DNA of 64,000 bases from UBA5734 sp964528645 (GTDB lineage Bacteria; Bacillota; Clostridia; Saccharofermentanales; UBA5734), in NCBI GenBank assembly GCA_964528645.1, contig CAZGSR010000001.1, forward strand, positions 34,176-98,175, given 5' to 3'. Below are positions 8,491 to 17,987 of the stretch, in pieces; position 1 is the first letter of the stretch; each line of letters starts with the position of its first letter. A model generated the notes under the pieces. The model saw only the letters and a program-made list of their open reading frames with translations, was not told the DNA's origin and searched no databases. Made by a program: the position numbers and the translations under genes.

Positions 8491-10338
8491 TCAGTCGTTC
8501 TTGCGCGAGCGTTGTTTGGCCCGCATCTCGGAGTTGAGGATCCGTTTTCTCAGGCGGATCGTCTTGGGGGTGACTTCAATCAGTTCGTCGTCCGAGACAA
8601 ATTCCAGATGTTGCTCGAGGCTCATCTGGACCGGCGGTACGAGTCGCAACGCATCATCCGAGCCGGATGCGCGCATATTGGTGACATGCTTTTTCTTGCA
8701 GACGTTGACGACAATGTCTTCGTTCTTGGGATTGGCACCGACCACCATGCCTTCGTAGACGGGCGTTCCGGCACCGATGAACAGGTTGCCGCGCTCCTGG
8801 GCGTTATACAGGCCATAGGCCACGGCATCGCCGGATTCCCAGGCGACAAGGACGCCGTGGGATCGGGTCTCGATTTCACCTTTCCAAGGTTCAAACCCGC
8901 TGATAACGCTGTTCATTATACCATTGCCCTTGGTGTCGGTCAAAAACTCGGTCCGGTAGCCGATCAGGCCACGCGACGGAATCGTGAACTCCAGGCGGGA
9001 GTATCCCTTTTCCGGTGGCAGCATATTCGTCAGTTCGGCGCGGCGGCGGCCCAGTTTTTCGATGACGGCACCGACAAAATCTTCCGGAACATCGATCATG
9101 ACCATTTCAACTGGTTCACTCAGGACGCCATCGACTTCCTTGACAATGACTTTCGGCTTGGAGACCTGGAATTCATAGCCTTCGCGGCGCATCGTCTCGA
9201 TCAGGATCGAGAGGTGGAGCTCACCACGGCCCTTGACGATGAAGGATTCGGTGGTATCTGTCTCTTCGAGCCGCATCGAGACATTGGTTTCCATCTCGCG
9301 AAACAGACGTTCACGCAGGTGGCGCGAGGTGACAAACTTGCCTTCCCGGCCAGCAAACGGGCTGTCATTGACCGAAAAGGTCATGGCGATGGTCGGTTCG
9401 TCGATGTCGACGAAAGGCAGCGGATCCACCGCACCCTGGGCGCAGACGGTATCGCCGATGTTGATCTCGGGAATGCCTGCCACGCAGACGATCTCACCGA
9501 CTTGGGCGTCACTGACTTCGCTGCGCCTGAGGCCTTCATAGCGGAACAGCTTGACCACTCGGGCATTTTTCGTCGCGGAGTCATTGAAGGTACAGACTGT
9601 GACAGTCTGGCTCTGGTTGATGGTCCCGCGCTCGACCCGACCGATGGCAATGCGGCCGATGTAGGAATCGTAGTCAATATTGGAAACCAGCAGCTGCAGA
9701 GGGGCCTCAGGCTCACCTTTGGGGCACGGAATGTGGTCGATGATGGCTTCGAAAAGAGGGCGGAAATCCGCCTGGTCTTTCTTGTCGCCTTCGATATCCT
9801 TGAGGTCGAGGCAGGAGTAGCCGCTGCGTCCCGAGGCGTAGATGATCGGGAAATCAAGCTGGTGGTCATCCGCTCCCAGCTCGATGAAAAGCTCGAGCAC
9901 CATGTCAACGACTTCCAGCGGCCTGGCATCCGGGCGGTCGATCTTGTTGATGACCACGATCGGCTGCAGTTTCATAGCCAGGGCTTTCCTGAGTACGAAA
10001 CGAGTCTGCGGCATCGGACCATCATAGGCGTCAACAACCAGAAGCACACCGTCAACCATCTTGAGCACGCGTTCGACTTCGCCACCGAAGTCGGCATGTC
10101 CAGGGGTATCGACGATGTTGATCCGGTAATCGCCATAGCGGACGGCTGTGTTTTTGGCCAGGATGGTGATCCCGCGCTCCCGTTCGAGGGCATTGGAGTC
10201 CATGACCTGTTCGACAACCTGCTCATTGTCCCGGAAGACACCGCTTTGCTTGAGCATGACATCGACCAGGGTGGTTTTGCCGTGGTCGACGTGGGCAATG
10301 ATGGCAATGTTGCGCAGGGTCTTGATTTCAGTTGACAC
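8491..10338 (-). CDS. typA: Translational GTPase TypA/BipA
   Basis: Ribosome-associated GTPase of the EF-G-like family, implicated in 50S assembly at low temperature and stress. The 615-residue length is standard. AHVDHGKTT (residues 15-23) is the P-loop, RGITI and DTPGHADFG are the switch regions and NKIDRPDARP the guanine-specificity motif. GRGELHLS and PSRGLIGYR mark the C-terminal domains. The start is GTG at 10336-10338 with GGAG 11 bases before it. It lies 15 bases behind der, in an operon not usual in textbook genomes. Confidence 0.97.
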   Translation of the reverse strand: MSTEIKTLRNIAIIAHVDHGKTTLVDVMLKQSGVFRDNEQVVEQVMDSNALERERGITILAKNTAVRYGDYRINIVDTPGHADFGGEVERVLKMVDGVLLVVDAYDGPMPQTRFVLRKALAMKLQPIVVINKIDRPDARPLEVVDMVLELFIELGADDHQLDFPIIYASGRSGYSCLDLKDIEGDKKDQADFRPLFEAIIDHIPCPKGEPEAPLQLLVSNIDYDSYIGRIAIGRVERGTINQSQTVTVCTFNDSATKNARVVKLFRYEGLRRSEVSDAQVGEIVCVAGIPEINIGDTVCAQGAVDPLPFVDIDEPTIAMTFSVNDSPFAGREGKFVTSRHLRERLFREMETNVSMRLEETDTTESFIVKGRGELHLSILIETMRREGYEFQVSKPKVIVKEVDGVLSEPVEMVMIDVPEDFVGAVIEKLGRRRAELTNMLPPEKGYSRLEFTIPSRGLIGYRTEFLTDTKGNGIMNSVISGFEPWKGEIETRSHGVLVAWESGDAVAYGLYNAQERGNLFIGAGTPVYEGMVVGANPKNEDIVVNVCKKKHVTNMRASGSDDALRLVPPVQMSLEQHLEFVSDDELIEVTPKTIRLRKRILNSEMRAKQRSRKND

Positions 10339-10353
10339 GTTCGGAGGTTCTCC

Positions 10354-11679
10354 TTAATCTTCTTTGTTCTTGTCGCGGAGCATGATCCAGATCGGCGTAC
10401 CGGCAAAGCCATAATTTTTGCGGAACTGGTTTTCAAGGTACCGTTCATAAGAGAAATGCATCAGGTGATGGTCATTGACGAACAGGACGAATTGCGGCGG
10501 CCGGACCCCGACTTGGGTGCCATAGTAGATCTTGAGGTGGCGGCCCTTGTCCTGGGGCGTCGGAACCATGGCGGTCGATTCGTTGAGCAAGTCATTGAGC
10601 ATGCCGGTCGTCAGGCGCTGGCTGGCACTGTTATGGACCTCATTGATCTTTTCAAAGAGGCGATGGACACGCTGGCCAGTCTTGGCAGAAATGAACACGA
10701 CGGGCGCATAGGCCATGAAAGGGAACTTCTCCCGTACCTGGCGCTCGTAATTTTCCAGCGTGCCGGTTTCCTTTTCGACCAGGTCCCATTTGTTGATGAC
10801 CAGGATCGATGCTTTGCCGGCATTGTGGGCATAGCCAGCCACTTTCGTATCCTGCTCGGTCACCCCCTCAGAGGCGTCGATCAGGATCAGGCAGACCTGT
10901 GCCCGTTCGATCGCAGCCAGGGAGCGGATCATGCTGTATTTTTCGACACTCTCATCGATCCGGCTCTTTTTTCTCAGGCCAGCGGTGTCGATGAACCGGT
11001 AGCTGCCAAACTCGTTGGTGAATTCCGAGTCGATCGCATCACGCGTGGTGCCTGGGATATTGGTCACGATCGAGCGCTCAAAGCCGAGGATCCGGTTAAC
11101 GAGGGAGGATTTGCCGGCATTGGGCTTGCCGATGACAGCCACAGAAATCCGTTCTTCATCGCCTTCGTGTTCAGAAGAATCCGGAAAATAGGTGAAGACT
11201 TCATCGAGCAGTTCACCAATCCCGAGGCGGTGGGCTGAGGAGATCGCAAATATATCGCCGAGTCCAAGGTTATAGAATTCGTAAGCGTCCGGTGGTGTAT
11301 CGCCGACAAAATCGGCCTTGTTCACCCCGACGACAACCGGTTTGCCTGATCGCCTGAGCATCTCGGCAATTTCTGCATCATCGGCCGTCAGACCAGCCTT
11401 GATATCAACAACAAAAATAATCACGTCGGCCGTGTCGATGGCGATCTGGGCCTGCTCGCGCATGGAGCGCAAGATGATGTCGTCCGTCTTGGGCTCGATG
11501 CCGCCGGTGTCGATGATCGAAAACGGGCGGCCGCGCCATTCGGCATCGGCGTAAATCCGGTCACGTGTGATGCCCGGTTCGTCGTCAACGATCGAAACCC
11601 GCTCACCTGCCAGATAATTGAACAGGGTCGATTTGCCGACATTGGGCCGGCCGACGATCGCTACAATCGGTTTGCTCAT
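10354..11679 (-). CDS. der: Ribosome-associated GTPase Der (EngA)
   Basis: Double-GTPase needed for 50S subunit maturation. Two G domains are visible: GRPNVGKST at residues 10-18 with DTGG and NKAD, and GKPNAGKSS near residue 183 with DTAG and NKWD. A KH-like C-terminal domain ends in a basic tail at 441 residues, the usual length. Its ATG overlaps the DUF512 stop by 4 bases. Confidence 0.98.
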   Translation of the reverse strand: MSKPIVAIVGRPNVGKSTLFNYLAGERVSIVDDEPGITRDRIYADAEWRGRPFSIIDTGGIEPKTDDIILRSMREQAQIAIDTADVIIFVVDIKAGLTADDAEIAEMLRRSGKPVVVGVNKADFVGDTPPDAYEFYNLGLGDIFAISSAHRLGIGELLDEVFTYFPDSSEHEGDEERISVAVIGKPNAGKSSLVNRILGFERSIVTNIPGTTRDAIDSEFTNEFGSYRFIDTAGLRKKSRIDESVEKYSMIRSLAAIERAQVCLILIDASEGVTEQDTKVAGYAHNAGKASILVINKWDLVEKETGTLENYERQVREKFPFMAYAPVVFISAKTGQRVHRLFEKINEVHNSASQRLTTGMLNDLLNESTAMVPTPQDKGRHLKIYYGTQVGVRPPQFVLFVNDHHLMHFSYERYLENQFRKNYGFAGTPIWIMLRDKNKED

Positions 11680-13067
11680 AGAGGTGCACTCCTTTTTGCA
11701 TGTAGCCAGTTAAGGCCGCTGACCAGGCCCTCGGCATCTGCCCGGACAGCGTAGACCGGGACAGCCAGTTCATTGGCCAGGGCTTCGAGTGTGATGTCAT
11801 CCAGGAAAACAGGGCTGTCCGCCTTGAGCATGCAGGACGGGATCAGGATCTGGTCACCTGGTTGCAGGCGAGGCTTCAGCTGACGGATCACATCCTGCCC
11901 TGCCAATAGTCCTGTGACCGTAATGGTGTCGCCGAAGAAGTGGTTGGTGACTACAGCAGCGGTGACCGGTATCCCCATGGCCTGTCCCAGCTCCTGGGCA
12001 GCTGATTCCAGGATCGGTCCGGCGAGTGTGCCGGTCACCAGCCAGATCCGGCCCCTGGTTTGACGTTCAAAGGCTCTGCCTTCAGCGTACAGCGGTTCTC
12101 TAGCCAGAATAGGCTGTTCCCCCGAGAGGTGGGCCTTAAGTGTGGCAGCAAAAAGCGAAGCCATGCCGACGCCATTTTCCAGCTGGGGGAAATCATCATA
12201 ATCCGATGCCGCCGGCAAGGGTACACCGCCTCGCAGGTAGAACTCGTCCGACGCGTACAGAATGCGGCTGTTTGCCTCCTGGAGGAAGTGGGCCTGGTAA
12301 CGCTGGACGGTCTCGATCACGGACCTGCATTCGGCAGGAGTAAAAGGACGCATCGGAGCCAGATTGTTCTCCTCACGGAAACGCGTGACTCCGACCGGCA
12401 CGATGGCAATGCTCTGGACGGAGGGTCGCAACGTGGACAGGTCATGCAATGTTTTTTCCAGGGCATCTTTGTCGTTCCAGTCTGGACAGAGCACGATCTG
12501 GGTATTGAGCGCAATCCCTGCTGCTGCGATCCGTTCCAGGCGTTCCATGATCTGGCCCGACTTGGGATTTTTCATCATCCGGATCCGTAATTCCGGGTCG
12601 GTGGTATGGACCGAGATGTTCATCGGAGAGAACCGGTAGGCAATCAGGCGGTCCAGTTCCTGGTCGGTGATATTCGTCAGGGTGACGTAGTTCCCGGTCA
12701 AAAAAGTCAGGCGCAGGTCATCGTCTTTGAAATACAAAGTTTTGCGCAAGCCTTTGGGCAGCTGGTCGATGAAGCAGAAGACACACTTGTTGTGGCAGTG
12801 GGTGCATTCATCGAGGAGGGCTTCCTCAAACTCCAGGCCGAGATCTTCGTCTTCGTCTTTTTCGATTTCATAATCGACGACAGCACCGTCCGGATGCTCG
12901 ATCCGGACGATGAGTTCTTCGGCAAGCTGGCGCAGGCGATAGTCAAATACATCGCGCACCGGCTGGCCATCGATGGCAATCAACCGGTCACCGGCTGCAA
13001 GGTCCAGTTCTTCTGCGATGCTGCCTGGCTGGCAGCCTCTGATCAGCTGGCCCTTTTTCCTGGGCAT
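11676..13067 (-). CDS. DUF512 radical SAM protein with N-terminal PDZ-like domain
   Basis: The N-terminus (about 1-60) resembles a PDZ domain (SIAEELDLAAGDRLIAIDGQPV). Next comes a Cys cluster with the radical SAM CxxxCxxC triad at C91, C95 and C98, plus an extra Cys88. The remainder matches DUF512, with SVHTTDPELR and an SIAIVPVGVTRFR patch. Members commonly lie next to der in Clostridia; the reaction is not known. The 463-residue length is usual. It is the first gene of the operon that continues into der, typA, mltG and the U32 gene, with a terminator-like hairpin ahead of it. Confidence 0.9.
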   Translation of the reverse strand: MPRKKGQLIRGCQPGSIAEELDLAAGDRLIAIDGQPVRDVFDYRLRQLAEELIVRIEHPDGAVVDYEIEKDEDEDLGLEFEEALLDECTHCHNKCVFCFIDQLPKGLRKTLYFKDDDLRLTFLTGNYVTLTNITDQELDRLIAYRFSPMNISVHTTDPELRIRMMKNPKSGQIMERLERIAAAGIALNTQIVLCPDWNDKDALEKTLHDLSTLRPSVQSIAIVPVGVTRFREENNLAPMRPFTPAECRSVIETVQRYQAHFLQEANSRILYASDEFYLRGGVPLPAASDYDDFPQLENGVGMASLFAATLKAHLSGEQPILAREPLYAEGRAFERQTRGRIWLVTGTLAGPILESAAQELGQAMGIPVTAAVVTNHFFGDTITVTGLLAGQDVIRQLKPRLQPGDQILIPSCMLKADSPVFLDDITLEALANELAVPVYAVRADAEGLVSGLNWLHAKRSAPL

Positions 13068-13085
13068 GTCAGTCCCCTTCCATAG

Positions 13086-13120
13086 AAAAAGCAGCGAGTC
13101 CGAATACTCATCCCCGCTGC
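13086..13120 (-). terminator. Probable terminator after rpmF
   Basis: Reading the minus strand, GCAGC pairs with GCTGC, with an inner GAGT/ACTC stem, followed directly by five T residues (13090-13086). It separates yceD-rpmF from the DUF512 operon, though read-through is possible because no clear promoter was seen before DUF512. Confidence 0.6.
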
Positions 13121-13177
13121 GTCATCGTTCTGTTGCCTTTTCTTCTCGTCGCAATGCCAGAAAGGGTCAAAAGAAGC

Positions 13178-13357
13178 TTACTGAGCCACCTTGACGACTT
13201 CGCGGCCAGCGTAATAGCCACAAGCCTTGCAGACCTTGTGTGCCATTTTCTTCGTGTGGCACTGCGGGCAATCAACGAGCCCCGGGACGCTCAATTTCCA
13301 GAGAGAGCGGTGCCGTGAAGTTCTAGCCTTGGACCATTTCCGTTTGGGGTTTGCCAT
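13178..13357 (-). CDS. rpmF: 50S ribosomal protein L32
   Basis: A 59-residue protein beginning MANPKRKWSKARTSRHRS, typical of bacterial L32. It carries the zinc-ribbon form, with C30-x2-C33 and C43-x2-C46, so it is the zinc-binding version. The ATG at 13355-13357 is preceded by GGAGGTG at an ideal distance. It follows yceD by 40 bases; the yceD-rpmF pair is widely conserved. Confidence 0.97.
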   Translation of the reverse strand: MANPKRKWSKARTSRHRSLWKLSVPGLVDCPQCHTKKMAHKVCKACGYYAGREVVKVAQ

Positions 13358-13397
13358 TCCAATTCACCTCCATGTTGTGCGCAAGGTTAGCGTCCGG

Positions 13398-13916
13398 CTA
13401 ATCCTGCAGCAGTTGTTTCAATTGACTGAAGGGTGACTCCTGGTCTGGATGATCATCCCCGCACGTGCAGTGTCCAAGGTTGAGATTCTGGCCGCAGACT
13501 GGACACAAGCCTTGGCAATCCGGACTGCAGACGATCTTTTGCGGCTCAGAAAGCAGCAGATTGTCATGCAGCGCCTGTCGGATATCTATCACATGTCCCT
13601 CGTACCGATACCCTTCCTCATCGAGGCCGGTATTGGTGGCAAGAAGGCCTGGCCGGTAATCCTCGCTGACATCGGCAGCCAGATCGCTGGTTACCGGGAC
13701 GAGGCAGCGGGCACAGGGTTCTGTCAGGGTGGCGTGAAGCTTGCCATCCAGGCGATAACTGCCCTTGCCGGTGTTTTCGATCCGCCCGGAGAATGAAATT
13801 GCCGAGAATCCGGCAATGTCACCAGGGTCCAAACCCAGTTCAGCTGAGTCTGGGGCCAGATCGAGTTCCAGGAAATCACCTGTATGATGTGAGATCGGCA
13901 AGATATCAATCAGCAC
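13398..13916 (-). CDS. yceD: DUF177 (YceD-like) protein
   Basis: Conserved protein found before rpmF in most bacteria and linked to 23S rRNA/50S biogenesis. The 172-residue product has a central CARCL motif and a C-terminal Cys-rich stretch (CSPDCQGLCPVCG then CTCGDD) that looks able to hold zinc. The start is GTG at 13914-13916, supported by GGAGGTG with a short gap. A strong promoter at 13943-13971 overlaps the end of the upstream DUF1934 gene, so yceD-rpmF can be transcribed by itself. Confidence 0.92.
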   Translation of the reverse strand: MLIDILPISHHTGDFLELDLAPDSAELGLDPGDIAGFSAISFSGRIENTGKGSYRLDGKLHATLTEPCARCLVPVTSDLAADVSEDYRPGLLATNTGLDEEGYRYEGHVIDIRQALHDNLLLSEPQKIVCSPDCQGLCPVCGQNLNLGHCTCGDDHPDQESPFSQLKQLLQD

Positions 13917-13942
13917 AGGACACCTCCAAACACGCGAACAAC

Positions 13943-13971
13943 ATTATCCCAGACTGGACAGTATCTGTCAA
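13943..13971 (-). promoter_or_regulatory. Predicted promoter of yceD-rpmF
   Basis: TTGACA (13966-13971), 17-base spacer, GATAAT (13943-13948) on the minus strand: a near-consensus sigma-A promoter. The -35 box overlaps the last codons of the DUF1934 gene. Confidence 0.75.
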
Positions 13972-14399
13972 CCTTTCAGGCGAATTTCCAGATCCAGTTT
14001 CTGGGTGGCTGTTTCCTGCTGGTTGAAATCGATGGAATAGCCCAGATGAATGGATCCGCCATCCGCTCCGAGTGTTGACTGGGCTCTGGTGGTGTAGATT
14101 CCGATGGCCAGCTTGCCATAGGGTGTCACCATGTTGGTGATATGGCGGCTGCCCTGGACAAAGATCATTTCCATCTCATGACTGCCGCTTCGCAGCAAAG
14201 TCACAGTGCCATCTGAATCAACCCGGATGGTGGTCCGGGTTCCGTCAAGGCCGGTCGCTTCACTTTCATCGTATGCAACATGCCAGCTGTCATTTTTCTT
14301 GTACAGCTGGCCTTCTGTGGTCAGGCGAATGGCCTGGGGTTCTTCGTCCGCCCCCCATTGCTGGCCTTCGATGGTGATCATGGCGTTGTTGTGGATCAT
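13968..14399 (-). CDS. DUF1934 (YwiB-like) beta-barrel protein
   Basis: A 143-residue protein with the DUF1934 pattern: alternating beta strands, LTTEGQLYKKNDSWHVAYDE and a GYSIDFNQQ end. Family members have a lipocalin-like barrel; their role is unknown. It starts 12 bases after murI and so belongs to the ddl-murI transcript. The N-terminal ATG is preceded by an A/G-rich stretch only; no strong RBS is evident. Confidence 0.8.
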   Translation of the reverse strand: MIHNNAMITIEGQQWGADEEPQAIRLTTEGQLYKKNDSWHVAYDESEATGLDGTRTTIRVDSDGTVTLLRSGSHEMEMIFVQGSRHITNMVTPYGKLAIGIYTTRAQSTLGADGGSIHLGYSIDFNQQETATQKLDLEIRLKG

Positions 14400-14411
14400 G
14401 GCAGGATTTCC

Positions 14412-15227
14412 TCAGTAACGTTCAATATCGATGCAGCCAGCGGCAAGAATCGGTTGGTCCATGAAAACACTGCCTAATTCCTGGAATTGCCGGGCATCAT
14501 CGCTGGTAAAGTAGGAATGGCAGGCTGGTGTATCCCCTTGATTGAGCAAATCCTGGCTGTGAAGGACCGACTCAACTCGGGCGGCCACTTTGGAGCCCGC
14601 GTTGACCAGCCGCACGGATTGGCCCATCGTCCGGGCAATCACAGGGACGAGCAATGGATAATGGGTACAGCCCAGGATCAAGGTATCGACCCCAGCCTTT
14701 TTCAGCGGCTGGAGGTATTCATCTGCAACTGCCTGGCTGACCGGATGGTCCCACCAGCCTTCTTCTGCGAGTCCGACAAACAGGGGGCACGCCTGCTGGA
14801 TGATCTGAGGGGTATCCGTCGAAGCAGCACGGACCGCTTCGACATAGACACCGCTATTGACGGTTCCTTTAGTCCCGATGATGCCGATTTTCTGGTTGGT
14901 TGTCGCGGCTGCACCTGCATTTGCGCCCGGCGTGATCACTTCGATCACCGGCACCGGGGCGAAGTTGCGCACAGCCTCAAATGCATGCGAGCTGGCGGTG
15001 TTGCAGGCAATCACGATCATCTTGACCTTTTTTTCCAGCAAAAACCGGGCAATCTGCAGGGAATATTTGATGATGGTGTCTTTCGATTTCGTGCCATAGG
15101 GCGTCCGGCCGGAATCACCAAAATAGATGGTGCTTTCCCAGGGCAACCGTTCATGGATGGCACGCAGGACAGTCAACCCGCCCAGGCCTGAATCAAAAAC
15201 CCCGATCGGCAAATGGGCTGGGTTCAT
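14412..15227 (-). CDS. murI: Glutamate racemase
   Basis: Makes D-glutamate for peptidoglycan. The 271-residue product begins GVFDSGLGGLTVL and has both catalytic cysteines, C75 in ACNTASS and C187 in GCTHYPLL. The ATG at 15225-15227 overlaps the ddl stop (ATGA) and has AGGAG 5 bases before it; a longer in-frame reading to 15278 is less likely. Directly follows ddl, joining two D-amino acid steps of wall synthesis in one operon. Confidence 0.96.
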   Translation of the reverse strand: MNPAHLPIGVFDSGLGGLTVLRAIHERLPWESTIYFGDSGRTPYGTKSKDTIIKYSLQIARFLLEKKVKMIVIACNTASSHAFEAVRNFAPVPVIEVITPGANAGAAATTNQKIGIIGTKGTVNSGVYVEAVRAASTDTPQIIQQACPLFVGLAEEGWWDHPVSQAVADEYLQPLKKAGVDTLILGCTHYPLLVPVIARTMGQSVRLVNAGSKVAARVESVLHSQDLLNQGDTPACHSYFTSDDARQFQELGSVFMDQPILAAGCIDIERY

Positions 15228-16321
15228 ATCTGCTCCTGCCTCGTGCGTGTCTTTTTCTCTGCGACGGCGTACTGGCACAGTTTTTTGACCAGAATTTCCA
15301 GTGGTACACCCGAAGCTGCAAAGGCTTTGGGGAAAATGCTGATCGGCGTAAAACCTGGCAGGGTGTTGATTTCATTGATCAGCAGGCGATTGGTGTCACG
15401 CTCGAGGAAAAAGTCCACGCGCGACAAACCTCTGCACCCCAGCGCTTTGTACGCCTTGATCGCCAGACGACGCACCTTGGCCGCCAGTTCAGCCGGCAAT
15501 TCAGCCGGGACCAGGACTTCAGCCCCGTCAGCCTTGAAATATTTGGCTTCATAATCGTAGTATTCGACCGATTCGCTGGTGCGAACCTCACCAATCACGG
15601 CTGTCCTGGGTGATTCATTGCCCATCACGGCGACTTCAATCTCGCGCGCCCGGACGAATTCCTCGACGATCACCTGGCTATCAAACTGGCTGACAATCTT
15701 CAGGGCTTCCACCAGGCTGGTACTGTCATCGGCTCGCTGGGTGCCAACTGAGGACCCCCCATTGTTTGGCTTGAGGAAACAGGGGTATCCAATCTTGCTT
15801 TCCACGCGGCTGGCAACCCTTTGTGGATTGCGTTCGATCTCAGATCGAGTGACGGCCAAATAGCGGCACTGTGGAATGCGTGCTGCCTTGAAAAGGATTT
15901 TGGCATGGAGCTTGTCCATTCCGGCAGCCGATGCCAGGACACCACAGCCAACATACGGAATACCCGATAGTTCCAAAAGGCCTTGCAAGGTGCCATCTTC
16001 GTTATTGATGCCATGGACAGCTGGGAAAACCACATCGGGCAGCTGGGCGTGGAACTGGGTGACAAATTCACGCGGCGAACGCACGGGGACTGGCAATTGG
16101 CCTGCAGTCTGTTCCCTGGCCATTTTTTCCCAGGAACCATCGAGGATCGCTTCATCCGGCCCTGTAAAGGCCAGCCAGTCGCCATTCTGGGCAATCCCGG
16201 TGCATTGGACTGAGTAGCCAGCCCGGCGCAGGCCACCAACGATGTTGAAAGCCGAGCGCAACGAGATCACATGTTCCGTCGACACACCACCAAATAAAAC
16301 CAGGACTTTTCGAATCGCCAT
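15224..16321 (-). CDS. ddl: D-alanine--D-alanine ligase
   Basis: ATP-grasp enzyme that joins two D-alanines for the peptidoglycan stem peptide. The 365-residue product has FGGVSTEH near the N-terminus, KPNNGGSSVGT in the grasp loop, EEFV, an omega-loop YYDYEAKYF and the metal-binding end RVDFFLE then NEINTLPGFT. The Tyr in the omega-loop is that of D-Ala-specific ligases rather than VanA-type D-lactate ligases. A promoter is predicted at 16401-16429. First gene of ddl-murI-DUF1934. Confidence 0.96.
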   Translation of the reverse strand: MAIRKVLVLFGGVSTEHVISLRSAFNIVGGLRRAGYSVQCTGIAQNGDWLAFTGPDEAILDGSWEKMAREQTAGQLPVPVRSPREFVTQFHAQLPDVVFPAVHGINNEDGTLQGLLELSGIPYVGCGVLASAAGMDKLHAKILFKAARIPQCRYLAVTRSEIERNPQRVASRVESKIGYPCFLKPNNGGSSVGTQRADDSTSLVEALKIVSQFDSQVIVEEFVRAREIEVAVMGNESPRTAVIGEVRTSESVEYYDYEAKYFKADGAEVLVPAELPAELAAKVRRLAIKAYKALGCRGLSRVDFFLERDTNRLLINEINTLPGFTPISIFPKAFAASGVPLEILVKKLCQYAVAEKKTRTRQEQI

Positions 16322-16400
16322 CTGTACGACTTACCTCACGATCACCGGTATCAAGGTCAGCTGGGAAAGGACATCCATCTGCCGGTCCAATATCCGATTC

Positions 16401-16429
16401 AGTTTAGCCCAGAGACCTAAGGTGGTCAA
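16401..16429 (-). promoter_or_regulatory. Predicted promoter of ddl-murI
   Basis: TTGACC (16424-16429), 17-base spacer, TAAACT (16401-16406) on the minus strand, giving a leader of about 70 bases. Confidence 0.6.
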
Positions 16430-16451
16430 GAAGTGGCCGGACACACCGAAA

Positions 16452-16480
16452 AATGGATAAAGCATCCATCCAGCGGTATA
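16452..16480 (+). promoter_or_regulatory. Predicted promoter of the small membrane protein-rluD pair
   Basis: TGGATA (16452-16457), 17-base spacer, TATAAT (16475-16480), 37 bases upstream of the ATG at 16518. The -10 is perfect; the -35 is weak. Confidence 0.5.
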
Positions 16481-16517
16481 ATAGCGTCAACAATCGCACG
16501 ATAAGGATTCCAAGCCC

Positions 16518-16943
16518 ATGGCTCGTCGTTTATCTCCTGATTCCATAGACCCTTTCATCCTGGCCTATGCGGCCAGGCTTTGGACCATCGCCGGGCTGGT
16601 GCTGGCGGCTGCTGGGCTGATGGCTGTCCTTGCCACTGCTTTCATGACCAATTGGCGCGTGGCACTGCTGCCCCTCATCATTTTCCTGCCGGCCATCGCT
16701 GCAGCTTTCTGGCAACGCAATCGGCTCGTTTCCGGCCGGGCTGTGCCGGAGTCGATTGCCATTCGCTATCACCGGACGTTGCCGTGTGAAATGGTGCGCT
16801 TGATGCTCTGGTTGGTCGCCATCGTGGTCTTCCTGCTCTGGGGGCTGGCCGGTGGCTGGTCCATGGCCTGGCTGGTGCTGGTTGCAGCAGGTCTTTTTGA
16901 ATGGCTGCTGGACAAAATCTTCAAGGGTAAGGGGTGTCCATGA
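16518..16943 (+). CDS. Small four-helix membrane protein, function unknown
   Basis: The 141-residue product has four hydrophobic segments, at roughly residues 21-43, 47-65, 92-114 and 115-135, with short basic loops and a lysine-rich end. I do not recognise the family. Its stop overlaps the start of the RluD-type gene (ATGA), so the two are translationally coupled. AAGGA lies about 10 bases upstream of the ATG. Composition and codon use look like the neighbours. Confidence 0.65.
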   Translation: MARRLSPDSIDPFILAYAARLWTIAGLVLAAAGLMAVLATAFMTNWRVALLPLIIFLPAIAAAFWQRNRLVSGRAVPESIAIRYHRTLPCEMVRLMLWLVAIVVFLLWGLAGGWSMAWLVLVAAGLFEWLLDKIFKGKGCP

Positions 16944-17983
16944 TCCACCATCGGATTGTCATTGCCGAGCAACAGGCAGCCAAACGAGTCATCCCTGCGC
17001 TGACCGGATCGGTGCCGGGATTGAAATCAGCGCAGGTCTACAAGGCATTGCGCCGTAAAGATGTGCGGCTCAATGGGCGCCGGATCCAAGCAGACCAGGC
17101 TGTTGCCACCGGTGATGTGATTGATTTATACCTGCCCGACCAAGCCAGTCCAGAGGGTGAACCGAGCGACTTGGGGGAGGTTACGTCATCAGATAGCACA
17201 CCTGCCTACCAGGTCGTGTATCAGGATAATGCGCTGTTCATACTCAATAAAATGGCAGGAGTCGTTGTCCATGGCACGGCCAAAGCCCAGGACGAAGAGG
17301 AAGATACTCTGATCGATACCGTCAGGTCAGACTTCAAGGATCCTGGTCTGGTCTTGTGCCATCGCCTGGATCGCAATACTGGTGGCTTGCTCATCCTGGC
17401 CCGCAACAAGGAGATCCAGAATGAGGTCATGGAACTGATGCAGCAGGGCAAGATCACGAAACGATATCACTGCCTGGTCAGAGGTGATCCGCAAATGGGG
17501 CAGCAGACAAGCCAGAAGATCCGAACGGCTGACGGACTCGAGTTTTACCAGATTGAAGCCTATCTGGAAAAAAGAGCTCGACAGAATGAGGTCTACATCC
17601 ACGATGAAAGGCGACCTGGCGATGTGCCGGTCATCACCCGTTACCGGATTTTGCGCCGGTTTCCGGGTTTTGGCCCTGAAGGCGAGCCAGTTTGTGAGCT
17701 CGAAGTGGAACTGGTCACCGGTCGCACCCACCAGATCCGAGCTCATCTGGCGCATCTTGGCCATCCCCTGCTGGGCGACGGCAAATATGGGCGCAATGCC
17801 TATAACCGCTTCTTCAAGGGTCGCCAGGGGGCCCTCAGCCGCCAACAGCTCTTTGCCTGCCAGTTAATCTTTTCACCAGCCATCCGGACAGGCAGCATCG
17901 CCCGTCTGGCTGGTAAAACTTTCCAAGTGGAACCAGTCTATGACCTGAACCTGCCCGGGGCAGATAGCGGGATGCGTAGATAA
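16940..17983 (+). CDS. rluD: RluA/RluD-family pseudouridine synthase
   Basis: Converts uridine to pseudouridine in rRNA or tRNA. The 347-residue product has an N-terminal S4 RNA-binding domain (about 10-66) and the catalytic motif CHRLDRNTGG with Asp144, then GRTHQIRAHLAHLGHPLLGDGKYG. The ATG at 16940 fits an AGGGG RBS and the 4-base overlap; a GTG six bases earlier is possible. RluD, RluC and RluA-like members cannot be separated from sequence alone, so the symbol is provisional. The convergent mnhD gene ends only 4 bases away. Confidence 0.9.
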   Translation: MIHHRIVIAEQQAAKRVIPALTGSVPGLKSAQVYKALRRKDVRLNGRRIQADQAVATGDVIDLYLPDQASPEGEPSDLGEVTSSDSTPAYQVVYQDNALFILNKMAGVVVHGTAKAQDEEEDTLIDTVRSDFKDPGLVLCHRLDRNTGGLLILARNKEIQNEVMELMQQGKITKRYHCLVRGDPQMGQQTSQKIRTADGLEFYQIEAYLEKRARQNEVYIHDERRPGDVPVITRYRILRRFPGFGPEGEPVCELEVELVTGRTHQIRAHLAHLGHPLLGDGKYGRNAYNRFFKGRQGALSRQQLFACQLIFSPAIRTGSIARLAGKTFQVEPVYDLNLPGADSGMRR

Positions 17984-17987
17984 ATTT

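Noticed and set aside
8089..10335. Plus-strand frame of 748 codons opposite typA and mltG
   Set aside because: Spans two real genes on the other strand, has no RBS and no recognised domain.
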